The position numbers and the translations under genes were made by a program. A stretch of DNA of 64,000 bases from Actinomycetes bacterium (lineage in GTDB: Bacteria; Actinomycetota; Actinomycetes; Propionibacteriales; Nocardioidaceae): positions 4,431 through 68,430 of the forward strand of contig JAEZEJ010000076.1 in NCBI GenBank assembly GCA_023417775.1, given 5' to 3'. Below are positions 55,468 through 62,459 of this stretch, one piece after another. Below the pieces are notes generated by a model. That model was not told the origin of the DNA, made no database searches, and worked only from the letters and a program-made list of their open reading frames with translations. Each line of letters begins with the position of its first letter. Position 1 is the first letter of the stretch.

Positions 55468-56232
55468 ATGGACATCTCAGGGAACACCATCTTCATCCCC
55501 GGCGCCACCAGCGGTATCGGACTGGCCCTCGCGCTTCGACTGCAGAAGAAGGGCAATACCGTCATCATCGGCGGACGACGCACCGGGAAGCTCGACGAGA
55601 TCGTCGCGGCCCACCCGCATCTCCACGCGGTCGAGATCGATGTCACCGACCCGGCCGACCTCCAGCGCGCGGCGACGCGGGTGATCGAGACGCACCCCGA
55701 GTTGAACGTCCTCGTGACGATGGCCGGGGTCATGCGGGTCGAGGACTGGACCACCCCTGAAGGGTTCATGACCACCGCCGAGGAGACCGTCACGACGAAT
55801 CTGCTCGGCACCATCCGTCTCATCGGTGCCTTCATCGAGCACCTCCGCACCCGGCCGAAGGCGACGATCATGACCGTCTCCTCCGGCCTCGCGTTCGCCC
55901 CCCTGCGGGCCACACCGACCTATAACGCCACCAAGGCGGCGGTCCATCAGCTCAGCGAGTCGCTGCGTCTGCAGCTCGCGGACACGACGGTCCGAGTCGT
56001 CGAACTCGTCCCGCCCGCGGTCCGCACCGACCTGATGCCCGGACACAGCGAGAACGAGTTCGCGATGCCCCTCGACGACTTCGCGGACGAGGTCGTGGCA
56101 CTGCTCGAGGCCCAGCCGGAGGCGCGCGAGATCCAGGTCGAGAATGTGAAGTTCCTGCGCTACGGCGAGGCTCGCGGCGACTACGACGACGTGGTCGCCG
56201 CCCTCAATCAGCGCGACCCACACGGCGGGTGA
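55468..56232 (+). CDS. SDR family oxidoreductase, DltE-like
   Basis: This 254-aa protein has FIPGATSGIGLALALRLQKKGNTVIIGGRRTGKL, VTMAGVM in place of NNAG, Ser in TVSSGLAFAPL and YNATK (YxxxK). The GxxGxG region and the catalytic set are intact. It resembles the DltE/YciK-like branch that often pairs with an XRE/MmyB regulator. It ends 7 nt from the lanKC stop (convergent) and is probably not part of the lanthipeptide pathway. Confidence 0.87.
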   Translation: MDISGNTIFIPGATSGIGLALALRLQKKGNTVIIGGRRTGKLDEIVAAHPHLHAVEIDVTDPADLQRAATRVIETHPELNVLVTMAGVMRVEDWTTPEGFMTTAEETVTTNLLGTIRLIGAFIEHLRTRPKATIMTVSSGLAFAPLRATPTYNATKAAVHQLSESLRLQLADTTVRVVELVPPAVRTDLMPGHSENEFAMPLDDFADEVVALLEAQPEAREIQVENVKFLRYGEARGDYDDVVAALNQRDPHGG

Positions 56233-56239
56233 CGCCGCC

Positions 56240-58804
56240 TCAGGGGACGCGCGAGACCAGCGGCGTCAGGCCGTACACCTCGACCGGGGATCCCACCAGG
56301 GCATCGAGGGTCGCCAGCACACCCGCGCTCCCGGTGGAGAGATCGGCATGCATCTTGGCGGCCACTGCGCCCAAGGGAGCGAATCCTCCATCGACGCGCA
56401 CGAGGTACTTGGCGATCGATGTTCCGATCCGCGTCGCCATAGCAGCCGCGTCCTCCCCACCCGCGAGCTTGCTGTGCTGCTGCCAGGCGAAAGCCCAGGA
56501 GCACAAGCCGCTCTCGAGGCCTGGCTGCACCGAGTGATGCGACCGGATCCCCGACAGCACCTGCTGTTGCGCGCGTTCCATCTGCGGGTCGTCTCCTGCC
56601 AGCCTGGCGAGGAGCAGCGAGACCCCCGCGGATCCGCGGCCGAGATAGCTGATGACCCGGCGCCCACCGGTGTCGTGGAAGCGACGAACACCATCGGGGC
56701 CCACGGCTCCCTGATCCACCTCGACCTGGGCCAGGCGTCGCGCGACCTGCCGATAACGGTCCACACCGCTCATCAGCGCGAGTTCGTGGAAGAACAGGCC
56801 GATGCCGCTGAACCCATGCAGCAGCCCGGGGACCGGCTGTGCCGACGGTCCGGGGAGCCGCTGAATGATCTCATCGGCGATATCGGCCGCATGGTCCAGA
56901 TAGCCCAGAGACCCATCGTGACGATGCGCCGCCAGATGCGCCTGGCCGACTCCGGCCGCGCCGAATCCGAAGTCAAGAGACTCCCATAGTGATGGATGCG
57001 TCCTGGCATGCCGGAGCAGGGTTCCGGAGGCCCTGTGCTCCCCGGTCGCGGCGAGAGCGACCGCGATCCCGGCGCTGCCGACGCGCATCCCGGGAGGCAA
57101 TCGGTCGATGTCGGCCAGTGAAGCCGAGGCCAACCGCGACCACCAGCCGTGCAGCTTCTCGTCTGGCACACCGTGCTGCTGCAGCGCCTGCAGCACGCCG
57201 GCGTCGCCGTAGGCCAGGCATAGCGTGTTCCGCACATATCCGTCGGGATGCGGTGGGAACACCGATCCGCTGTCGATCGCCTCCGCCATCGACAGCAGTC
57301 CGCCGGCCACCTGATCAGCCAGCGTCGCGAACACATCGTGCGGCGCCTTATCCAGATCCGCTGCTGTAGGCAGCTCGGGAGTCGACGGTGCGTTCGCTGC
57401 TGGATCGCAGAAGCGAGTCGCGTCCCCCCACAGGTCGTTCGGCACCGGCGCGGCGCTCTCGAGATCCCGCGCGTAGAGGCCGAGCCTGCCAGCAGGGTCA
57501 CGCTCCAATGGCATCGTCAAAGGGAGCAACATCGTGGAACACAGCACCGAGTACGCGTAGTCATCCTGCTCCCCGAGAGTCTCGGCCCGGCCCTCCGGAG
57601 CGGCGAAACCGGGCGTGCCGACCCGGACCTCACTGCTGGCCACGGAGGCGGCGGCCTCGAAGTCGATGAGCCTGACATTCGCAGCGTCGTCAATCAGCAC
57701 GTTGTTCAGATTGAGATCCCCGAAACCCAGTCCGATACGGTGCAGACGACTCAGGCGATCGCGGACCTGGTCGAGAATGTCCCGCACATCGCGCAGATAC
57801 GCCGCAGCCTCCGCCTCCTCCACCTCAAGGCGCTGTAGGACGCCGCGTTTCGCACTCCATGAGGAGAGCCGGATGCCAGGGACGAACTCCATCGCCACGT
57901 ACTCGTTCTCCCACGCGGTGAAGTGATCCACCGGCGCCGGGCACAGTCCAGGGTCCGCGGCGTGCACCTCGTGCAGGGTCGCGTACTCGCGGCGGAGTCG
58001 TGTACAGGCATCCTCACCGTTCCACGACAGCCCATTATGTCCGCGGGCTTCCTTGATCATCACTGTCTCACCGCTCTGGGTGTCGAGCGCCCGGTAGCTG
58101 CCTCCGGCATTGGAATGCTGCATCACTCCGAGAATGCGGTAACGATCGTTGAGCATGAAATCCCCGGTCGGAGGAGGAGGCTCTTCCTCGATGAAGGGAT
58201 CGGCGATGCCGGGAGGAAGCCGGAATGCCGGCTCCCGGCGATCGGGTACCCAGTCACCGGAGTGGTCGAGGATCATCGGCGTGTGCGTGCCGTCGAGCTC
58301 GACGCGATCCCGGCCGCGGTGAGCGCCGTAGCGGTAGTAGACGACGCCGCTCTCGCCGAATCGCCGATCAGTCAGCACATAGGGCCCTGTCATGCCCTTG
58401 AGATCATCGGCCAACTGCTCCATGATCGAGCGCGCCTGGTCCGCTGAACGTGGGTAGAGCGTGCAGACCTTGCCCGCCTGAGTCCGAGGACCATGCTTGT
58501 GGTGCATGAGCATGTAGAAGAGCGACCCGCTCAGATGCTTGAAGGGGACACCGGCTGCTCCGCAGCGATCGGCGACCACGTCGATGGTCTGCGAGGCATT
58601 GGCCAGCGTCGCGCTGATGTGGATCTTCCATCCTGGGTGGGAGCCCACTGGGGAATCGTCGGGTACCCAGCTGCACCATGGACCATCGGCATCCGACGAC
58701 CACCCGGGTAGGGCGTGACGTGGACGCCACGGCTCCGCCGAGTCATCGGCGCTGAGGGGAAGGTAGAAGTCCGGGTGAGCCAGTTCGTATCCCCACTCAA
58801 CCAT
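56240..58804 (-). CDS. class III lanthipeptide synthetase LanKC
   Basis: This 854-aa trifunctional enzyme phosphorylates, eliminates and cyclises Ser and Cys of a precursor peptide. The N-terminal lyase domain (about 1-215) has VPFKHLSGSLFYMLM, GKVCTLYP and GPYVLTDRRFGESGVVYYRYGAH. The kinase domain (about 220-470) has ATP-binding Lys251 in VMIKEAR, Asp363 and Asn368 in GFGDLNLNNVL, and Asp381 in LIDFEAA. The LanC-like domain (about 480-854) has FGAAGVGQAHL, LLHGFSGIGLFFHEL, LGRGSAGVSLLLARL and STGSAGVLATLDAL but lacks the Cys/Cys/His zinc ligands, as class III cyclases do. The precursor gene lies 184 nt upstream. Confidence 0.93.
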   Translation of the reverse strand: MVEWGYELAHPDFYLPLSADDSAEPWRPRHALPGWSSDADGPWCSWVPDDSPVGSHPGWKIHISATLANASQTIDVVADRCGAAGVPFKHLSGSLFYMLMHHKHGPRTQAGKVCTLYPRSADQARSIMEQLADDLKGMTGPYVLTDRRFGESGVVYYRYGAHRGRDRVELDGTHTPMILDHSGDWVPDRREPAFRLPPGIADPFIEEEPPPPTGDFMLNDRYRILGVMQHSNAGGSYRALDTQSGETVMIKEARGHNGLSWNGEDACTRLRREYATLHEVHAADPGLCPAPVDHFTAWENEYVAMEFVPGIRLSSWSAKRGVLQRLEVEEAEAAAYLRDVRDILDQVRDRLSRLHRIGLGFGDLNLNNVLIDDAANVRLIDFEAAASVASSEVRVGTPGFAAPEGRAETLGEQDDYAYSVLCSTMLLPLTMPLERDPAGRLGLYARDLESAAPVPNDLWGDATRFCDPAANAPSTPELPTAADLDKAPHDVFATLADQVAGGLLSMAEAIDSGSVFPPHPDGYVRNTLCLAYGDAGVLQALQQHGVPDEKLHGWWSRLASASLADIDRLPPGMRVGSAGIAVALAATGEHRASGTLLRHARTHPSLWESLDFGFGAAGVGQAHLAAHRHDGSLGYLDHAADIADEIIQRLPGPSAQPVPGLLHGFSGIGLFFHELALMSGVDRYRQVARRLAQVEVDQGAVGPDGVRRFHDTGGRRVISYLGRGSAGVSLLLARLAGDDPQMERAQQQVLSGIRSHHSVQPGLESGLCSWAFAWQQHSKLAGGEDAAAMATRIGTSIAKYLVRVDGGFAPLGAVAAKMHADLSTGSAGVLATLDALVGSPVEVYGLTPLVSRVP

Positions 58805-58921
58805 GTCCGATGGTCGCCTTTCGATCGTCTGCGAGGTGGCGCTCCCCTCGTCGGGGTGCCGAAGAAGCCGCGGCGAAGGCCGCATGAATTGCCATGAGGC
58901 CTCGGTCAGAGGCCCGCGATT

Positions 58922-58953
58922 CCGCTGCCCGGCGCAGGTGCACCGGGCAGCGG
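58922..58953 (-). promoter_or_regulatory. hairpin between lanA and lanKC
   Basis: A perfect 11-bp stem CCGCTGCCCGG/CCGGGCAGCGG with a 10-nt loop lies 35 nt past the lanA stop. It has no T-run, so it may be a partial terminator or mRNA-stabilising element that lets the precursor be made in excess over the enzyme. Confidence 0.6.
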
Positions 58954-58987
58954 ACCACGCTCCGCGTTCATGGCACGGAGCGACGAA

Positions 58988-59119
58988 TCAGCGGAACCGA
59001 CGCCGGTACCTGTGGTAGCAGTCGCCATAGAGACTGACCCAGCTGTCCAATCCGAACAGCGCCTCGGCGCCCTGAGGCTCCTCCGGCTCCTGCTCCTGCA
59101 GAGCGATAATCTCGTCCAT
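58988..59119 (-). CDS. class III lanthipeptide precursor peptide LanA (43 aa)
   Basis: ATG 59119 has a strong ribosome site (AGGAAGGAAAG ending 3 nt before). The 43-aa product has an acidic leader with IIALQEQE near residues 4-11, like the (I/L)xxLQ leader helix bound by class III enzymes. A Gly/Ala/Glu junction follows at 17-20. The core contains SWVSLYGDC (Ser26, Ser29, Cys34), fitting the Ser-x2-Ser-x2-5-Cys labionin signature. The peptide ends in YHRYRRRFR, an unusually basic tail for this class. It lies between the exporter and lanKC on the same strand. Confidence 0.87.
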   Translation of the reverse strand: MDEIIALQEQEPEEPQGAEALFGLDSWVSLYGDCYHRYRRRFR

Positions 59120-59170
59120 CACTTTCCTTCCTCTGTGGTGCCCCGAATGGGGCATGTGTTCCGAGAGCGG

Positions 59171-60919
59171 TCACACCCTGACCGCCTCATTCCCCTCCGC
59201 GGAGGGGAAGCCTTGTGTCTGTCCCTCGGTAATGCGCAGCGCGGCGACCAGGTGCGCGTAGAGCGAGTCCCTGGCCAGCAGTTCGGCATGGTGACCTCGA
59301 TCGCGCACCCTGCCCCGATCCATGACGACGATCTGGTCGGCGTCGATCACCGTCGACAGTCGATGGGCGATCGTGAGAACGAGCCCCGACTCCGCGCACC
59401 GCGCGACGACTCCGCTGATCGCGCGCTCCGTGATGGCATCCAGCTGGGCCGTCGGCTCGTCCAGCAACAACACCGGCGGCGGTCTGAGGAGCACACGCGC
59501 GAGCCCCAGACGCTGCCGTTCGCCTCCTGAGAGCGCGGTGGAACTCACCTCGGCGTCTAACCCGCCGGGCGTCCTGTCGACCCAATCGAGCAGGCGGACC
59601 TGGTGCAGCACCTCCCGTAGTTCGTCATCGCTTGCGCCGGGCGTGCGCAGCAGGAGGTTGTCTCTGACGGTGCCGGGCACCAAGGGGCTGTCCTGTTCGG
59701 CATAGGCGATCCGCGCGCGAATCGCCTCCAGCGAGAGCACGGGGTACGGCAAGCCGTTCATGCGTACCTCCCCCTCCGCGGGGTCCAACAGCCCGAGCAG
59801 GACCGAGACCACTGTCGTCTTGCCAGCTCCGGAAGGCCCGACCAGAGCGATCTGACCGCGCTCAGGGAAGTCGCAGTCGAAGACGGACAACGCAGGCGTC
59901 ACCGCATCGGGATACCGAACGGTCACACCGCGCATCGAGAGTGTGGTCCCTGTCGGTTCCACCCCGTGAGACCGCTCCACCGGCAAGCCGGTCACCTCGG
60001 CGATCCGGCTCGCAGCCGCGCGTCCCGCGGAGAGCGCGGCGATGTCCCGGCTGAGGTCACTCACCGGCTGGATCAAAGCGACCACGTAGAGCAGGAACGC
60101 GACCAGTGACGAGACGCCCAATGCACCATCCGCCACCCGCCAGGCGCCGACGCCCAGAACCGCCACGAGTGTCAGTTGCACACCCGTCGACACGATCGTC
60201 AGCCCTGCTGACTCAAGCCAGACGGCGCGCACCGCGAAGCGATTCGCCGCTGTCGCCTCGGTCGAGATCGTGGCGCGGACGCGATCGGTGGCGTTGCTGA
60301 CCTTGATGCTTCGGACGGCGCGGACCGCGCCTTCCAGGATCGTGCCCAAGCGCGCGACAGCCGCCTGCGCATTCTCATAGGCGGTGCGAAGCGGCCGCAG
60401 AGTCAGGCCCACCAGCAGCCCGAGGGCTAACAGGGTCAGTAAGGCAGTCAGCAGCAGCACCCAATCCAGCACCGCCATCAACACCACCGCGCCGATCACC
60501 GTGATCGTGCTGGAGAACACGCCGACGAGGGCCGGGCCGGCCGCATCGCGCAACAGCTGAGGATCGTTGGTGACCCGCGCGACCAGCTCACCGCTGGAAT
60601 AGCGATTCAACGCGTTCACTCGGGCGGCGAGCACCCGGTCCACCATCGACATCCGCGCGGTCCGCACCACGTTCTCCGAGACACGCGCGAGGACGATGCG
60701 CTGAGCCAGACCGACGAGGAGGCCGAGTCCGACGACGGCTGCCAACACGATCACCGGGCCCACGAGACTGGAGACATCGTCCGCCCGGTCGATCGTGACC
60801 TTGGTCGCCCACGGGACGAGCAGACCGGATGCGGCGGCGACCAACCCCAGGAGCGCGGCCGCCAGCAACGCCCGTCGGTGCGGCTTGATCCAGGGTGCGA
60901 GGTAGCCGAGGGTCCGCAT
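59171..60919 (-). CDS. ABC exporter (fused TMD-NBD), probable lanthipeptide transporter
   Basis: This 582-aa half-transporter has an exporter-type membrane domain with six helices (residues ~15-300) and an ATPase with Walker A GPSGAGKTT, signature ALSGGERQRLGLARVL, Walker B VLLLDEPTAQLD and H-loop IAHRLS. There is no N-terminal C39 peptidase domain, so leader removal must be done by another enzyme. It is first in the minus-strand run exporter-lanA-lanKC, 51 nt before lanA, which makes the modified peptide its likely cargo. Confidence 0.9.
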   Translation of the reverse strand: MRTLGYLAPWIKPHRRALLAAALLGLVAAASGLLVPWATKVTIDRADDVSSLVGPVIVLAAVVGLGLLVGLAQRIVLARVSENVVRTARMSMVDRVLAARVNALNRYSSGELVARVTNDPQLLRDAAGPALVGVFSSTITVIGAVVLMAVLDWVLLLTALLTLLALGLLVGLTLRPLRTAYENAQAAVARLGTILEGAVRAVRSIKVSNATDRVRATISTEATAANRFAVRAVWLESAGLTIVSTGVQLTLVAVLGVGAWRVADGALGVSSLVAFLLYVVALIQPVSDLSRDIAALSAGRAAASRIAEVTGLPVERSHGVEPTGTTLSMRGVTVRYPDAVTPALSVFDCDFPERGQIALVGPSGAGKTTVVSVLLGLLDPAEGEVRMNGLPYPVLSLEAIRARIAYAEQDSPLVPGTVRDNLLLRTPGASDDELREVLHQVRLLDWVDRTPGGLDAEVSSTALSGGERQRLGLARVLLRPPPVLLLDEPTAQLDAITERAISGVVARCAESGLVLTIAHRLSTVIDADQIVVMDRGRVRDRGHHAELLARDSLYAHLVAALRITEGQTQGFPSAEGNEAVRV

Positions 60920-60999
60920 CAGCCGAACATCTTCCGTTCATGGCGCGAGAGCCATCGCACTGCGTCGAGACGTCTCACCGTGGCGACTGAGACATGCAT
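60919..60999 (-). CDS. candidate 26-aa upstream open reading frame coupled to the exporter
   Basis: ATG 60999 opens a 26-codon frame rich in Arg and His (MHVSVATVRRLD at the start, HERKMFG at the end) whose TGA shares a base with the exporter ATG (TGATG). GAGAGGA lies 11 nt upstream of the start, slightly far. An in-frame stop lies 8 codons upstream. It could be a leader peptide, a second tiny product or chance. Confidence 0.35.
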   Translation of the reverse strand: MHVSVATVRRLDAVRWLSRHERKMFG

Positions 61000-61062
61000 C
61001 TTGACGGTCGTCCTCTCACGCCTTCACCCTGCGAGACTGTGCTGACCGATTCATGCTCCCTG

Positions 61063-61077
61063 GAGTCCTCGGGACTC
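61063..61077. promoter_or_regulatory. 15-bp inverted repeat adjacent to the shared element
   Basis: GAGTCC-TCG-GGACTC is a perfect 6-3-6 inverted repeat whose right arm overlaps the start of the shared regulatory element at 61074-61110. Confidence 0.45.
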
Positions 61078-61110
61078 TCCACCCGTATTCCTACGGGTCT
61101 TCTGACCCGA
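61074..61110. promoter_or_regulatory. regulatory element copy 2, lanthipeptide locus
   Basis: ACCCGTATTCCTACGGGT (61081-61098) has 7-bp arms around TTCC and is followed by CTTCTGACCCGA. With its flanks it aligns to 42849-42884 at about 31 of 36 positions with one inserted base. It lies between the exporter start (60919, minus) and the first M16 gene (61191, plus). Confidence 0.7.
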
Positions 61111-61177
61111 CAGGAGGTCCTTCGGCCGGACTGTTTCTTGTACGCTCGCTGGTGCCGATGACCGACCCGGCGACAAC

Positions 61178-61183
61178 TAGCAT
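61178..61183 (+). promoter_or_regulatory. candidate leaderless -10 of the M16 pair
   Basis: TAGCAT lies 7 nt before ATG 61191; no Shine-Dalgarno sequence precedes any candidate start. Confidence 0.35.
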
Positions 61184-61190
61184 GAGCGCC

Positions 61191-62459
61191 ATGTTGCTCA
61201 CGTCGGCCTACCCGATCCGCCAGCATCGTCTGTCCAATGGACTGCGTATCGTGGTCTCGCCCGACCACACCGCACCGATCGCGGCCGTCAACCTCGGATA
61301 TGACGTCGGATCCCGTCACGAGCGACCGGGCCTCACGGGCTTTGCCCACCTCTTCGAGCATCTGATGTTCCAGGGCTCGGCGAATGTAGGCCCCGGTGAG
61401 CACCTGCAACTCCTTCAACAGGCCGGAGCCGACCTCAACGCGACCACCGGATTCGACCGCACCACCTATTTCGAGACACTGCCGAAGGGCGGCCTGGAAC
61501 TCGCCCTCTGGTTGGAAGCCGACCGGATGGCCGGCCTCGCCGTCACCGAGGAGGGCTTCGGGACACAGCGGAGCGTGATCAAGGAGGAGAAACGGCAACG
61601 CTACGACAACGTCCCCTACGGCAACACGACCGAGCGCCTGCTGGCGCTTCTCTTCGAGCCCACCCACCCCTACGCCCACCCCGTCATCGGATCGATGACC
61701 GATCTCGACGCCGCCTCGCTGTCCGAGGTACAGGAGTTCCACGCTCGGTACTACGTCCCGGCGAACGCCGTGCTGACCATCGTCGGAAGCGTCGACCCTG
61801 AGCATGCCTTCGCCCTGGCCGAAGCTCACTTCGGACCTCTCCCGCACACTGCGCCGCCATCGCCCCTGTGGACGCCGGCCGAGCCTGCTCTCACCGGAGT
61901 TCCACGCGATGAAGCGGTGTCTGGAGGACCGGCCGACGCCGTGCACTTCGGCTACCGTCTGCCTCAACGCGGGAGCGAGGAGTTCGACGCCGCCGATCTG
62001 GTCTCGACCATCCTCGGCCAGGGAAGAGGCTCGCGTCTCCACCGTCGCCTGGTGCGTGGGGACGAGATCGCCGAATCAGCCGGTGCCTCGACCTTGGGCC
62101 TCATCGGCGGTACGAGTCTCGGCTTCGTCCACGCCCGCTGCCGCGATCAGGTCTCCCCCGCACACATCGAGGACATCATGATCGCCGAGATCGAGGATCT
62201 GATCGCCGAGGGACCGACGGACGCGGAGGTGGAACGCGCGAAGGCCGCCTTCGCGCGGCGGTGGCTGCAGGAGCTCTCCCGGATGGACTCGCGGGCCGAT
62301 CAGATCACCGGTTTCGCCCTCGGCGAATCCGATCCAGCCCTCGTGAACAGCCGGATCCAGGTCATCGAGGCGATCGAGAACGGGCAGATCGCCGCTGCCG
62401 CCGCGCACTTTCACCCGGATCGTCGAGCAGTCCTCACCTACCGTCAGGAGCAGCCGTGA
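61191..62459 (+). CDS. M16B zinc peptidase, catalytic subunit
   Basis: This ~422-aa pitrilysin-type peptidase has the inverted zinc motif in FAHLFEHLMFQGS (HxxEH, His53, Glu56 and His57) and the downstream RSVIKEEKRQRYDN stretch that supplies the third ligand. It also has GSRHERPGLTG and a second half ending in a helical C-terminal domain. ATG 61191 was chosen because of the TAGCAT box and the family-like start (LLTSAYPIRQHRLSNGLRIV); ATG 61158 and ATG 61182 are in-frame alternatives. Its GTGA overlap with the next gene indicates a heterodimer. Beside a class III precursor it is a candidate leader protease. Confidence 0.9.
   Translation: MLLTSAYPIRQHRLSNGLRIVVSPDHTAPIAAVNLGYDVGSRHERPGLTGFAHLFEHLMFQGSANVGPGEHLQLLQQAGADLNATTGFDRTTYFETLPKGGLELALWLEADRMAGLAVTEEGFGTQRSVIKEEKRQRYDNVPYGNTTERLLALLFEPTHPYAHPVIGSMTDLDAASLSEVQEFHARYYVPANAVLTIVGSVDPEHAFALAEAHFGPLPHTAPPSPLWTPAEPALTGVPRDEAVSGGPADAVHFGYRLPQRGSEEFDAADLVSTILGQGRGSRLHRRLVRGDEIAESAGASTLGLIGGTSLGFVHARCRDQVSPAHIEDIMIAEIEDLIAEGPTDAEVERAKAAFARRWLQELSRMDSRADQITGFALGESDPALVNSRIQVIEAIENGQIAAAAAHFHPDRRAVLTYRQEQP

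Noticed and set aside
55468..56232. The SDR next to lanKC as a tailoring enzyme of the lanthipeptide
   Set aside because: It is divergent from its own XRE/MmyB regulator and convergent with lanKC, an arrangement seen widely without lanthipeptide genes.
56240..58804. LanKC as a class IV (LanL) synthetase
   Set aside because: The LanC-like domain lacks the Cys, Cys and His zinc ligands that class IV enzymes keep.
59171..60919. The exporter as a bifunctional peptidase-transporter (LanT with C39 domain)
   Set aside because: The N-terminus goes straight into the membrane domain; no Cys/His peptidase region is present.
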